DNA from: Parvibaculum sp046297875
GTDB taxonomy: Bacteria > Pseudomonadota > Alphaproteobacteria > Parvibaculales > Parvibaculaceae
Direction of reading: 5' to 3'
NCBI RefSeq assembly: GCF_046297875.1
Contig: NZ_JBKBHD010000001.1
Location: 1,860,001 to 1,924,000, forward strand
Length of the DNA: 64,000 nt
The notes under the pieces are model-generated. The model saw only the letters and a program-made list of their open reading frames with translations. It did not search any database and had not been told where the DNA came from. How positions within the stretch are numbered: position 1 is the stretch's first letter; the number at the start of each line of letters is the position of its first letter. Shown here piece by piece: positions 18,142 through 26,769 of this stretch. A program made the translations under genes and the position numbers.

Positions 18142-18222
18142 TCAGAAGAACCCCATGGTGACCGCGCCTATGAAAAGAAACGCAAGCCCGGTCGCCAGAT
18201 ACCCAACCTTCATTGCGAGCAT
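18142..18222 (-). CDS. 26-residue hydrophobic micro-protein
   Basis: A short reading frame beginning MLAMKVGYLATGLAFLF and ending GAVTMGFF. One Lys at the N-terminus is followed by a single membrane-length hydrophobic helix. Support for being real: an excellent Shine-Dalgarno (GTGGAGG, complement of 18228-18234) five bases from the ATG, a membrane-helix composition with no frame breaks, and a location in an otherwise empty 395-base gap. The ribosome site is buried in a perfect hairpin (separate entry). No family was recognised and the function is unknown. It would be an inner-membrane single-pass peptide if made. Confidence 0.55.
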   Translation of the reverse strand: MLAMKVGYLATGLAFLFIGAVTMGFF

Positions 18223-18227
18223 TTCAG

Positions 18228-18248
18228 CCTCCACTTAGCGGGTGGAGG
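18228..18248 (-). promoter_or_regulatory. Hairpin sequestering the ribosome-binding site of the micro-protein
   Basis: On the minus strand CCTCCAC (18248-18242), loop CCGCTAA, then GTGGAGG (18234-18228): a perfect 7-bp stem whose 3' arm is the complete Shine-Dalgarno. It would hide the ribosome site until melted or bound. This is seen in sequence; regulation is inference. Confidence 0.55.
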
Positions 18249-18466
18249 GAGATTTTCAGGCTTCGCGGCGGTGCATCGCAAGCGGAATCCGGTGCGCGCC
18301 TCGGCGCCGTATTCGGGCGTTTCAGGAATGGCTTCCAAGTGCTTGAATCTGCCTCTTAATCGGCGTGTGAATGACAATCCGTCAGCATTCGTGTTTTGGT
18401 CACATACCGCACTGCGGCACGGCCGGGGGTGCGACTCTCGTGCATTCTCTGGCTCAGGAATGTGGA

Positions 18467-19447
18467 TCAGGCGCGGAATCGGATGACCGGCTTGCCGATA
18501 CTTTCGCGGTCGAGCAGACGCTGCAGCACGGCGGGGGCTTCGGCGAGCGGGAAACTCGCCGCCGGTTCGGGATGGATTTTTCCGGCCGTCACCCACTCCG
18601 TCAGCTTCTGCATCAGCGGAATATTGGAGGCGGGGTTCGCGCGGATATGTCCGCCCCAGTCGACGCCGACAATGGAGGCGCGCTTCAGGAGCGGCAGATT
18701 GAGCGGGATGCGCGGAATGTCGCCTGCCGCGAAACCGACGACGAGATGGCGGCCGCCGGGCGCCAGCGAGCGGAAGGCGGCTTCGGAGAAATCGCCACCG
18801 ACGGGATCGTAGACGAGATCGACATCGCGGCGTCCCGTGATGGGCTCGAGTTGCTTGCGCCATTCGGGATCGGAATAGTCGAGCGCAAAATCGGCGCCTG
18901 CGGCGAGCGCGGCTTTGCGCTTTTCATCCGTCGAGGCGGCGGCAATTACCTTCGCGCCCATGGCCTTTGCGACATCGATTGCGGCCATGCCCACACCGCC
19001 TGCCGCGCCGAGCACGAGCACGGTTTCGCCTTCGCGGAGATGTCCGCAATCAGCGAAGCCGTAGAGCGCGGTGCAATAGGAGACGATGAAGCCGGCGGCT
19101 GCCTCCGCGCTCATGTTTGCGGGCACGGGAATACAGCCCATGGCGGGGAGTGCGAGTTTCTCGGCGAGCGCACCGCGCGGCGACAGCGCCATGACGCGCG
19201 TGCCCATCATCTTTTCCGGCACGCCTTCGCCCAGCGCGACGACGCGGCCCGCCACCTCGCTGCCCGGCACGAAGGGGAGCGGCGTCTTCACCTGGTAACG
19301 GCCCGCGATGAGAAGCGCATCGACATAGCCGAGGCCCGCTGCTTCCGTCTCGATCACGACTTCACCTGCGCGGGGTGCGAGATCGGGAAGTTCTTCAAGC
19401 GTAAGCGAGGAGGGTGCGCCATAGGCATGGCAGCGGATGGCTTTCAT
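18467..19447 (-). CDS. NADPH:quinone oxidoreductase-type MDR family protein
   Basis: 326 residues of the zinc-independent medium-chain dehydrogenase/reductase superfamily. N-terminal GroES-like domain (ALLIAGRYQVKTPLPFVPGSEVAGRVVALG), Rossmann motif VLVLGAAGGVGMAAIDVAKAMGA (about 150-172) and the later DLVYDPVGGDFSEAAFR block. Zinc-ligand cysteines of alcohol dehydrogenases are missing. Family members reduce quinones or the double bond of enones with NADPH; the physiological substrate is not evident. It is the same strand as the 5-oxoprolinase-type gene, separated by a palindromic repeat element. Confidence 0.88.
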   Translation of the reverse strand: MKAIRCHAYGAPSSLTLEELPDLAPRAGEVVIETEAAGLGYVDALLIAGRYQVKTPLPFVPGSEVAGRVVALGEGVPEKMMGTRVMALSPRGALAEKLALPAMGCIPVPANMSAEAAAGFIVSYCTALYGFADCGHLREGETVLVLGAAGGVGMAAIDVAKAMGAKVIAAASTDEKRKAALAAGADFALDYSDPEWRKQLEPITGRRDVDLVYDPVGGDFSEAAFRSLAPGGRHLVVGFAAGDIPRIPLNLPLLKRASIVGVDWGGHIRANPASNIPLMQKLTEWVTAGKIHPEPAASFPLAEAPAVLQRLLDRESIGKPVIRFRA

Positions 19448-19496
19448 GTGGGATTTCTTTCGGAGATCAGTTTCAGATGGTGTTTCGTATGAGCAT

Positions 19497-19663
19497 ACCC
19501 TCCCCTTGAGGGAGGGTCGAAAAATTCAAACGAAGTGCAGAATTTTTGGGGAGGGGTGCGCAGGGGAAACGGAGGGCAATTCATTCGCGGGTGGCGGAGT
19601 CCCCCTCCCCGAAATCCGCTTCGCCGACGCTTGCGAATTTCGACCCTCCCTCAAGGGGAGGGT
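19497..19663. repeat. Palindromic repeat element with 29-31 base terminal inverted repeats
   Basis: The left arm (19497-19527, starts ACCCTCCCCTTGAGGG) and right arm (19635-19663, ends CCTCAAGGGGAGGGT) are inverted copies differing only by two extra A bases. The arms contain their own palindrome (CCCTCCCTTGAG-type), and an internal pair TTTTGGGGAGGGG/CCCCTCCCCGAAA gives a second fold. There is no transposase. It fills the gap before the 5-oxoprolinase stop (19669) and may act as its terminator. Confidence 0.7.
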
Positions 19664-19668
19664 GGACC

Positions 19669-22600
19669 TCAAGCTGACTCGGTGCCAACCCCGCCGCCGC
19701 CGGGTGTCCTGACGATCACCGTATCGCCCGCATCGAGTTCTGCCGTAGCGGAACCGCCGAGAGTTTCGGTGCTGCCATCGGCGCGGCGGATTTCGTTTTC
19801 GCCGAGTGCCGCATCGCCGCCGCCTGCGAGGCCGAAGGGCGGCACGATGCGGTGGGTCGAGAGGATCGAGAGGCTCATCTTCTCGCGGAAGCGGATCGCG
19901 CGGATGACGCCGTTGCCGCCTCTGTGCCTGCCCTTGCCGCCGGAGCCGCGGCGGATGGAAAATTCCTCCAGCAGCACGGGGAAGCGCCATTCGAGGATTT
20001 CCGGATCGGTGAGGCGCGAATTTGTCATGTGCGTCTGCACGGCATCCGCGCCGTCAAAGGTGGGGCCAGCGCCTGCGCCGCCCGCGATGGTCTCGTAATA
20101 CTGGTGGCGGTCATTGCCGAAGGTGAGATTGTTCATCGTGCCCTGGGCGGCGGCCATTGCGCCGAAAGCACCGAAAAGCGCATCCGTTACGGCCTGGCTC
20201 GTTTCGACATTGCCGCCGACAACGGCTGCGGGGAATGAAGGCGCGAGCATGGAGCCTTCGGGAATGACGATCTCGATGGGCTTGAGACAGCCTTCATTGA
20301 GCGGAATATCGTCGTCGACCATACAGCGGAAGACATAGAGGACGGCGGCGCGCGTCACGGAGGAGGGTGCGTTGAGATTGCTTTCAAGCGCGGGGCTGGT
20401 GCCGGTGAAGTCGATCAGGGCGCTGCGCGCCTCGCGGTTCACCTTCACGGAAACGCAGATTTTCGAGCCGTCATCCATAAGGAGTTCGAAACGCGCATCC
20501 TTCAGCCGCCCGATCACGCGGCGGACATTTTCCTCCGCATTGTCCTGAACATGGGTCATATAGGCCTCGACAACACCGAGACCGAACTCGGCCACCATGC
20601 GGCGAAGCTCCTGCGCACCTTTCTCGCAGGCCGCGATCTGCGCGCGCAGGTCCGCGAGGTTCTGTTCCGGGTTGCGGGCGGGATATTTCGCCTGCGCCAG
20701 CATGGCGCGCATCTCTGCCTCGCGGAAGCGGCCGCGCTCGACAATGCGGAAATTGTCGATAAGGACGCCTTCTTCCTCGACATTCTTCGAATGCGCGGGC
20801 ATGGAGCCCGGCGTGATGCCGCCGATATCGGCGTGATGGCCGCGCGCGGCGGTGTAGAAGAGGCAGGTCTCGCCCACATCGTCATAGACGGGGGCGACGA
20901 CCGTTACGTCCGGCAGATGCGTGCCGCCATTGTAAGGCGCGTTCAGCACGAAGACATCGCCGGGGCCCATATCGGGGTTCTGGTCGATGACGGCGCGCAC
21001 ACTCGCGCCCATCGAACCGAGATGCACGGGCATGTGCGGTGCATTGGAAACAAGGCCGCCCGCGCGGTCGAAAACGGCGCAGGAGAAATCGAGACGTTCC
21101 TTGATGTTGACCGAAGAGGCTGTGTTCTGCAGCGCCGCACCCATCTGCTCGGCTATGGACATGAAGCGGTTGTTGAAGATTTCGAGCATGACGGGATCGG
21201 CGCCCGTGCCGATCGAAGTGCGCCGCGGCAGGGCCACGGTGCGCGTCAACACGATGTGATCGAGCTGCGTCACTTCCGCCGTCCAGCCTGGCTCGATCAC
21301 GATGGTCTGGTTGTCCTCGATGATAAGGGCGGGGCCTGCCATGCGGCCGCCGGGCGTGAGGTCCGCGCGGCGGAAGATGGACGTATCTATCCACTCGCCA
21401 TTGAAATGGATCTTGCGGATGTCGCCCGTTTTTGGGGCGCGGCTCATGGGCGCCGCGGCGGGGCTTGATTTGCCTTTGTCGAGGCGTGTGGCGGCGGCGA
21501 TTTCGACGGCTTCCGCGACCACCATCTTGTTCTCGAAGCTGAAGCCGAATTGCGCCTTGTGCGCTGTCTCGAAGCCCGCGATGGCAGCGGCGCGGTCGCG
21601 GGATGAGAAATCCGTTTGCAAGGCGGTGTCGCTGCCGTCATAGCGCAGGTGAAGAAGCGGCGTTACTTCGACATCCGCTTCGCTGATGCCTTGCGCGGTG
21701 AGTTCGGCGACGGCCTCTTTCGTGAGTTCTGCGATGGCCGCACCGAGTTCGGGCAGAAGCGCCTCGCCGAAAGGCTTGATGAAGGCGCGGGTGCGCGAGG
21801 CGGCGATGCGGGCAAGGCCAATGCCATAGGCAGAGAGCAGGCCGGAGAAAGGATGGATGTGCACGGTCTTCATGCCGAGCGCATCGGCAACGAGACAGGC
21901 ATGCTGGCCGCCTGCACCACCGAAGCAGGAGAGCGCATAGGCGGTGACGTTGTGGCCGCGCTCGATCGAGATTTTCTTGATGGCGTTCGCCATGTTCTCG
22001 ACGGCGACGCGGAGGAAGCCTTCGGCAACCTCCTCAGGCGTGCGGCCGCCGATCTGTCCAGCGAGTTCCACGAAGCGGGTGCGCACAATATCGGCATCGA
22101 GCGGCGCATTCTGCTCCGGCCCGAAGACATGAGGGAAGAGGTCGGGCTGGAGTTTGCCGAGCATGACATTTGCGTCGGTGACGGCGAGCGGCCCGCCGCG
22201 GCGGTAGCAGGCGGGGCCGGGATTGGCACCTGCGGAATCGGGGCCGACCTGAAAGCGCCCGTCTTCGTAGTGGAGGATGGAACCGCCGCCCGCGGCGACG
22301 GTGTGAATGCGCATCATGGGTACGCGCATGCGCACGCCCGCGACTTCGGTTTCGAAGCTCCGCTCATATTCGCCATCGAAATGCGACACGTCCGTCGATG
22401 TGCCGCCCATGTCGAAGCCGATCACTTTTGCAAAGCCCGCTTCCGCCGCCGTCATGGCCGCACCGACAACGCCGCCTGCGGGGCCGGAGAGGATCGCATC
22501 CTTGCCCTGAAAGAACGCGGCATCGGTGAGGCCGCCCGAGGACTGCATGAAGAAGAGCCGCGTGTCGGGATCTCCCGTGCCGATGGTGCCAGCGACGCGG

Positions 22601-23271
22601 CCGACATAGCGGCGAAGCAGCGGCGAGAGATAGGCGTCAACGACCGTCGTGTCGCCGCGCGAGACGAATTTCACGAGCGGGCTCACGAGGTGGCTGACGG
22701 ATACCTGCGTGAAGCCGATCTCGCGGGCGAGGGCGGCGGCTTCATCCTCATGTGCGGGATAGCGATAGCCATGCATGAATGAGATGGCAACGGAGCGGAT
22801 GCCCTCCGCAAAGGCGGCTCCGAGGGCACGGCGTACGGCCTCTCGGTCGAGCGGTGTCAGTACCTCGCCTTCGGCGCTCATACGCTCCGGCACTTCTGCC
22901 ACGCGCTCGTAGAGCAGTTCCGGCTTCTCGATTTTCAGCCGGAAGAGATGGGGCCGTGCCTGATAGCCGATGGCGAGCGCATCGCGGAAACCTCTCGTGG
23001 TGAGGAGGAGGGTGCGGTCGCCCTTGCGCTCCAGCAGCGCGTTGGTCGCAACGGTCGTGCCCATCTTGACCGAGCCGATCCGGCCTTCGGGAAGCGCCGC
23101 GCCTGAAGCTATGCCGAGCAGGCCGCGGATGCCCTGCAGCGCCGCATCCTCATAATGTTCAGGGTTTTCGGACAGGAGCTTCCGCGCATGGAGGGTGCCA
23201 TCCGGCGCACGGCCGATCACATCGGTGAAGGTGCCGCCCCGGTCGATCCAGAAGTCCCAGCGGTTTGTCAT
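19669..23271 (-). CDS. Hydantoinase/5-oxoprolinase family protein (fused HyuA and HyuB domains)
   Basis: 1,200 residues, the usual length of fused bacterial 5-oxoprolinases. N-terminal HyuA part: FWIDRGGTFTDVIGR (residues 7-21), KMGTTVATNALLERKGDRT, FMQSSGGLTDA and the actin-like ATP-binding GFDMGGTSTDVSHF. C-terminal HyuB part from about residue 690: MLEIFNNRFMSIAEQMGAALQNTA, NAPYNGGTHLPDVTVV, RGHHADIGG and RRGSGGKGRHRGGNGVIR. Known reactions: ATP-dependent opening of 5-oxoproline or of N-methylhydantoin. The exact substrate cannot be told apart from sequence. It is divergent from the secreted-protein gene. Confidence 0.93.
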   Translation of the reverse strand: MTNRWDFWIDRGGTFTDVIGRAPDGTLHARKLLSENPEHYEDAALQGIRGLLGIASGAALPEGRIGSVKMGTTVATNALLERKGDRTLLLTTRGFRDALAIGYQARPHLFRLKIEKPELLYERVAEVPERMSAEGEVLTPLDREAVRRALGAAFAEGIRSVAISFMHGYRYPAHEDEAAALAREIGFTQVSVSHLVSPLVKFVSRGDTTVVDAYLSPLLRRYVGRVAGTIGTGDPDTRLFFMQSSGGLTDAAFFQGKDAILSGPAGGVVGAAMTAAEAGFAKVIGFDMGGTSTDVSHFDGEYERSFETEVAGVRMRVPMMRIHTVAAGGGSILHYEDGRFQVGPDSAGANPGPACYRRGGPLAVTDANVMLGKLQPDLFPHVFGPEQNAPLDADIVRTRFVELAGQIGGRTPEEVAEGFLRVAVENMANAIKKISIERGHNVTAYALSCFGGAGGQHACLVADALGMKTVHIHPFSGLLSAYGIGLARIAASRTRAFIKPFGEALLPELGAAIAELTKEAVAELTAQGISEADVEVTPLLHLRYDGSDTALQTDFSSRDRAAAIAGFETAHKAQFGFSFENKMVVAEAVEIAAATRLDKGKSSPAAAPMSRAPKTGDIRKIHFNGEWIDTSIFRRADLTPGGRMAGPALIIEDNQTIVIEPGWTAEVTQLDHIVLTRTVALPRRTSIGTGADPVMLEIFNNRFMSIAEQMGAALQNTASSVNIKERLDFSCAVFDRAGGLVSNAPHMPVHLGSMGASVRAVIDQNPDMGPGDVFVLNAPYNGGTHLPDVTVVAPVYDDVGETCLFYTAARGHHADIGGITPGSMPAHSKNVEEEGVLIDNFRIVERGRFREAEMRAMLAQAKYPARNPEQNLADLRAQIAACEKGAQELRRMVAEFGLGVVEAYMTHVQDNAEENVRRVIGRLKDARFELLMDDGSKICVSVKVNREARSALIDFTGTSPALESNLNAPSSVTRAAVLYVFRCMVDDDIPLNEGCLKPIEIVIPEGSMLAPSFPAAVVGGNVETSQAVTDALFGAFGAMAAAQGTMNNLTFGNDRHQYYETIAGGAGAGPTFDGADAVQTHMTNSRLTDPEILEWRFPVLLEEFSIRRGSGGKGRHRGGNGVIRAIRFREKMSLSILSTHRIVPPFGLAGGGDAALGENEIRRADGSTETLGGSATAELDAGDTVIVRTPGGGGVGTESA

Positions 23272-23363
23272 TCCGTGTCCAGATTTTTATCGATGCAGCG
23301 CATGGAAGTCTTCATACTCATTGCGGTACCCCGTTTGCCGGAGGCCGCTTTGGGGGAAGTTCA

Positions 23364-24263
23364 ATGCATCGATTTATCAGATTTTTCTGTGTGATGCTGG
23401 CTGTGGCGGGGATTGCGGCCCCGGCGCTGGCGAGCGGTTTTCCTGATGACGTTCGTACCATTCATCTCATCGTCAGTCCCGATCAGGCGCTCGGACAAGT
23501 GCTGACGGTTTCTACAGGCGACGTGGTCTATAGCGACAGCCGGACTGCTGTGTATCGTACCATCGTCACGAACGACCGTATCCAAAATCTATGTGTCGAT
23601 GGCGTATGTCACAACGTGCCGCGCGATAACGCTTACGAGCAGGTACCCTATGGCATGTCGATTTATTGCACTCGGGGAACATTTGCTGAAGCATCGAACC
23701 TGTTCGGCAAGCGCGCGGTGCACTCCTGCATCAGAACGAAAAACTCTGCCGATCTGAGCAATATCGAGATTTTTTCGATTGCGAGTTTCGACAGCAATCT
23801 TCGTATTGTGCCTCGGCCCCACAATGTAGGTAACTATCTGCGCCTTGCAGACGAAAAGCTCGACTCCATCGCGGGCACGCAGGTCGAGGGGTGGGCGGAT
23901 TTCTTTACGCCCGTAGAGCTTCGCAATCTCGGCGTGGCCGATGGAAAGATTCGGTTTCGGGTCATCTCGCGCAATGACGAGAGCGTTGTTCGAACGGTGA
24001 ACTTTCCCTATGAGGGCGGCAATGGCCGGATTCCTGTATCCGGCGTCAACACAAAGGCGGGCGATACAGACTTCCCAAATGCACGGCGCGGCGGCACGGA
24101 TGAGGAGGTGACCGGTATGGTGCTGGCGGTATCCTCGGCGGATGCCAACTCGATCGCCTATGCCGTCGAGCAGGTGACTTTCGAGCGCCAGTTTGCCGGG
24201 TCGCAAATCAGCCTGGCCCAGGGGGACACGACGATTTCGCTTCGCTCTGGCCCCGCCAGATAG
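23364..24263 (+). CDS. Putative secreted protein of unknown function
   Basis: 299 residues from the ATG at 23364 (ribosome site GGGGGAAG). Clear signal peptide: MHRFIRFF, hydrophobic VMLAVAGIAA, cleavage near PALAS-G (about residue 24). The mature protein has four cysteines, which could form two disulfides (NLCVDGVCHN, IYCTRG, HSCIRT). Strand-rich blocks (AVYRTIVTNDR, GKIRFRVISRND) suggest a beta fold. No domain was recognised. Codon use looks less GC-biased than in the flanking genes (visual impression, not computed). It is a single gene between the divergent oxoprolinase gene and the TerB-J gene. Confidence 0.75.
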   Translation: MHRFIRFFCVMLAVAGIAAPALASGFPDDVRTIHLIVSPDQALGQVLTVSTGDVVYSDSRTAVYRTIVTNDRIQNLCVDGVCHNVPRDNAYEQVPYGMSIYCTRGTFAEASNLFGKRAVHSCIRTKNSADLSNIEIFSIASFDSNLRIVPRPHNVGNYLRLADEKLDSIAGTQVEGWADFFTPVELRNLGVADGKIRFRVISRNDESVVRTVNFPYEGGNGRIPVSGVNTKAGDTDFPNARRGGTDEEVTGMVLAVSSADANSIAYAVEQVTFERQFAGSQISLAQGDTTISLRSGPAR

Positions 24264-24338
24264 GGAAGGTCATTTTCCGCAAGGTCATCCTCACATTTCG
24301 CAGGTGCGAAGCGCGGAAAAAGGCCCTAATCTCCCCCC

Positions 24339-25049
24339 ATGTCGATTTGGGGAAAAATCGCGGGCGCCGGCGTGGGACTTGCCGTCGGTGGGCCCCTTGG
24401 TGCGCTTCTGGGCGCGGTCGCCGGCCATGTGGTCATCGACCGGGCGCTGGAGGACAGCGAGGTCGTGTTCACGGTGGCTCTGATCGCGCTTTCGGCCAAG
24501 ATGGCCAAGGCCGATGGCGAGGTGACGGATTCCGAAATCCGCGCCTTCGAGGAAATCTTCAAGATTCCGCCCGGCGAGGCGAAGAATGTCGCCCGCGTCT
24601 ACAAGGTGGCGCAGCAGGATGTGGCGGGCTTCGAGGCCTATGCGCGGCAGGTAGCGCGCATCTATCGCGGCAAGCCGGCGATCCTCGAAGACGTGATGGA
24701 TGCGCTGTTTCATATCGCCAAGGCGGACGGGCATGTGCACCCACAGGAGCTCGAATATCTGCGCACGGTGGCCGATATTTTCGGCTTTTCGGAAATCGAG
24801 TTCGCCCGTATCCGGGTGAGCCATCTGGGGCAGGAAAAGGGCGACCCCTATCTCGTGCTCGGCATTACGCCCGATATTTCCGACGAAGACCTGAAAAAGG
24901 CCTATCGCCGCCTCGTGCGCGAAAATCACCCCGACATGCTGATTGCGCGCGGGGTGCCGCCCGAGCTTGTCAGCATCGCCAATGAGAAGCTCGCCGCGAT
25001 CAACGTCGCCTATGACCGGGTCGTCAAGGCGAGAGGCATCGCGGCGTGA
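24339..25049 (+). CDS. DjlA-like protein: TerB domain followed by a J domain
   Basis: 236 residues. A Gly/Ala-rich N-terminal segment (GAGVGLAVGGPLGALLGAVAGHVV) may contact or enter the membrane. A TerB-like helical domain (about 40-155) has the repeated acidic motifs KMAKADGEVTDSE and HIAKADGHVHPQE. A C-terminal J domain (about 168-236) has the HPD motif at 197-199 (VRENHPDML), which stimulates DnaK ATPase. Known relatives are DjlA co-chaperones. No Shine-Dalgarno was found before the ATG (CTCCCCCC lies there), so translation may be leaderless or weak. Confidence 0.88.
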   Translation: MSIWGKIAGAGVGLAVGGPLGALLGAVAGHVVIDRALEDSEVVFTVALIALSAKMAKADGEVTDSEIRAFEEIFKIPPGEAKNVARVYKVAQQDVAGFEAYARQVARIYRGKPAILEDVMDALFHIAKADGHVHPQELEYLRTVADIFGFSEIEFARIRVSHLGQEKGDPYLVLGITPDISDEDLKKAYRRLVRENHPDMLIARGVPPELVSIANEKLAAINVAYDRVVKARGIAA

Positions 25050-25165
25050 GGGCCGCTCCTGTTTTTATTCGTTTCCGGCTCTAGTCGCCCCGGCGCCGTT
25101 GGGATAACACAAGAAAAATCACAATCATCCGGCGGGCCTTTCGCCGGGCTTCCCGCGGTTTCGAG

Positions 25166-26032
25166 ATGACCCCCCTCCATCTGGGCTTCATGGTCCTCAT
25201 CAATCTGATCTGGGGTTTCGCGCTGATTGCCGCGAAGGTGTCGCTCGAGCATTTTCCGCCGCTGCTGTTCGCGGCGCTGCGATTCACGCTGATCGTGCTG
25301 GTGCTGTTTCCGTTCCTGAAGATTCACAAGGGGCGGATGAAGGAAGTCACCATCATCGCGCTGTGCGCGGGGCCGGTCGGCTTCGGCTTCTTCTTTCTTG
25401 GCCTAGCGCTTTCCAATGCCTCGGTCGTCGCCGTGACGAGCCAGCTCGGCGTGCCCTTCGCCACGATCATGTCCATCATCTTCCTGAAGGAAGAGGTACA
25501 CTGGCGGCGCTGGCTCGGCATTTCGCTGTCGTTTCTCGGTGTCATGGTCATCAGCTTCGATCCGGCGGTGTTCACCTATATCGACGGGCTGCTCTTCGTC
25601 GTCGCCTCGGCGCTGGTCGGTTCGGTCGGCACGATCTATCAGCGGCAGTTGAAGAATGTCGGCGTGTTCGAGCTGCAGGCCTGGGTGGCGGTTGCCGCCG
25701 CGCCGCTGATGCTCGCTGCGTCCCTTGCCTTCGAGAGCAACATGGTCGAACTGGTGATGACGGCGAACATGCTCGAATGGGCGGGCGTCTTCTATGTTGC
25801 CTTTGCGTCGAGCCTTGTCGGCCATGCGGGCATCTATTACCTGTTGCAGCGCTATGAGGTGACGCAGACCGCGCCGCTGACGCTGCTTTCGCCGATTTTC
25901 ACGGTGTTTTTCGCGGTGATGCTGCTTGGCGAAGTGCTGACCACACGTATGATGATCGGCGCAGGCATTGCGCTGACCGGCGTTCTCATCGTGTCGATAC
26001 GGCAGAAGCGCATCGTGGATACGGGGTTCTGA
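25166..26032 (+). CDS. EamA/DMT family transporter
   Basis: 288 residues and ten predicted membrane helices in two EamA repeats (about 5-135 and 145-280). The first opens with LINLIWGFALIAAKVSLEHFPPLLFAALRF. The second ends with LLSPIFTVFFAVMLLGEVLTTRMMIGAGIALTGVLIV, the standard signature of the second repeat. DMT exporters move metabolites, amino acids or drugs; the substrate is unknown. The stop overlaps the start of the amidase gene by one base (TGATG), so the two are co-translated. Confidence 0.88.
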   Translation: MTPLHLGFMVLINLIWGFALIAAKVSLEHFPPLLFAALRFTLIVLVLFPFLKIHKGRMKEVTIIALCAGPVGFGFFFLGLALSNASVVAVTSQLGVPFATIMSIIFLKEEVHWRRWLGISLSFLGVMVISFDPAVFTYIDGLLFVVASALVGSVGTIYQRQLKNVGVFELQAWVAVAAAPLMLAASLAFESNMVELVMTANMLEWAGVFYVAFASSLVGHAGIYYLLQRYEVTQTAPLTLLSPIFTVFFAVMLLGEVLTTRMMIGAGIALTGVLIVSIRQKRIVDTGF

Positions 26033-26769
26033 TGTCTCTCGCGATGATCGAGCGTCCCTCGCCGAATTTCAATGAGCGTCCCGAGGGGCGGCGGCCCGAC
26101 ATTTTGTTGCTGCACTACACCGGTATGGCGAGTGCGGAAGCGGCAGCGGCGCGGCTCTGCGATCCGGCTGCGAAGGTCTCGTCGCATTATCTCGTGGATG
26201 AAGAGGGCCGGATCACGTGCATGGTGCCGGAGCATTTGCGCGCCTGGCATGCGGGCGTCGGCCAGTGGGCGGGCGAGAGCGACATCAACGGCTGTTCCAT
26301 CGGCATCGAGATCGCGAATGGCGGGCATGAGTTCGGCTCGCCGCCTTATCCCGACATTCAGATGCGTGCCGTCGAGGCGCTGTGCCGCGATATTCTTTCG
26401 CGCCATCCCATTCCGCCGCGCCGCGTGCTCGGACATTCGGACATTGCGCCGGGGCGGAAGGCTGACCCCGGCGAATGGTTCGACTGGGCGCGGCTTTCGC
26501 GAGCGGGCGTCGGGCTCTGGGTGAAGCCGGAACCGGTGATCGAGGGGCCCAGCCTTCAGAACGGCGACCGCGGCGACACGGTAGCCGAGCTGCAATTCAT
26601 GCTTGGCGATTACGGCTACGGCATCGAGGTGCTGGGCCGCTACGACGAGGCAACGGAAGCCGTGGTGACTGCGTTCCAGCGCCATTTCCGGCCCGAGAGG
26701 GTCGACGGGGTGGCCGATGTTTCCACCATTGCCACGCTCCGCCGCCTTCTCGAAGCCGCGAAGGGCTAG
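26032..26769 (+). CDS. N-acetylmuramoyl-L-alanine amidase (Amidase_2) with a peptidoglycan-binding domain
   Basis: 245 residues. AmpD-type catalytic domain (about 10-155): zinc ligands His28 (LLLHYTGM), His135 (LGHSDIAPGRKADPG) and Asp145, with the GIEIANGG strand. C-terminal peptidoglycan-binding_1 domain (about 165-240: GDTVAELQFMLGDYGYGIEVLG, DEATEAVVTAFQRHFRPERVDG). No signal peptide or lipobox is visible, so it may act on recycled muropeptides in the cytoplasm like AmpD despite the wall-binding domain, or be exported another way. It is translationally coupled to the EamA transporter and ends in a 4-base convergent overlap with the next gene. Confidence 0.9.
   Translation: MSLAMIERPSPNFNERPEGRRPDILLLHYTGMASAEAAAARLCDPAAKVSSHYLVDEEGRITCMVPEHLRAWHAGVGQWAGESDINGCSIGIEIANGGHEFGSPPYPDIQMRAVEALCRDILSRHPIPPRRVLGHSDIAPGRKADPGEWFDWARLSRAGVGLWVKPEPVIEGPSLQNGDRGDTVAELQFMLGDYGYGIEVLGRYDEATEAVVTAFQRHFRPERVDGVADVSTIATLRRLLEAAKG

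Noticed and set aside
20551..22782. Plus-strand open frames (305 and 388 codons) inside the 5-oxoprolinase region
   Set aside because: Antisense to continuous HyuA/HyuB motifs on the minus strand.
23288..23374. Inverted pair ATCGATGCA / TGCATCGAT around the start of the secreted-protein gene
   Set aside because: Only nine bases with a loop of more than 60 and one arm inside the coding region; probably chance.
24273..24320. TTTTCCGC/GCGGAAAA inverted repeat before the TerB-J gene, possible terminator
   Set aside because: The 32-base loop and lack of a T-run make a functional terminator unlikely.
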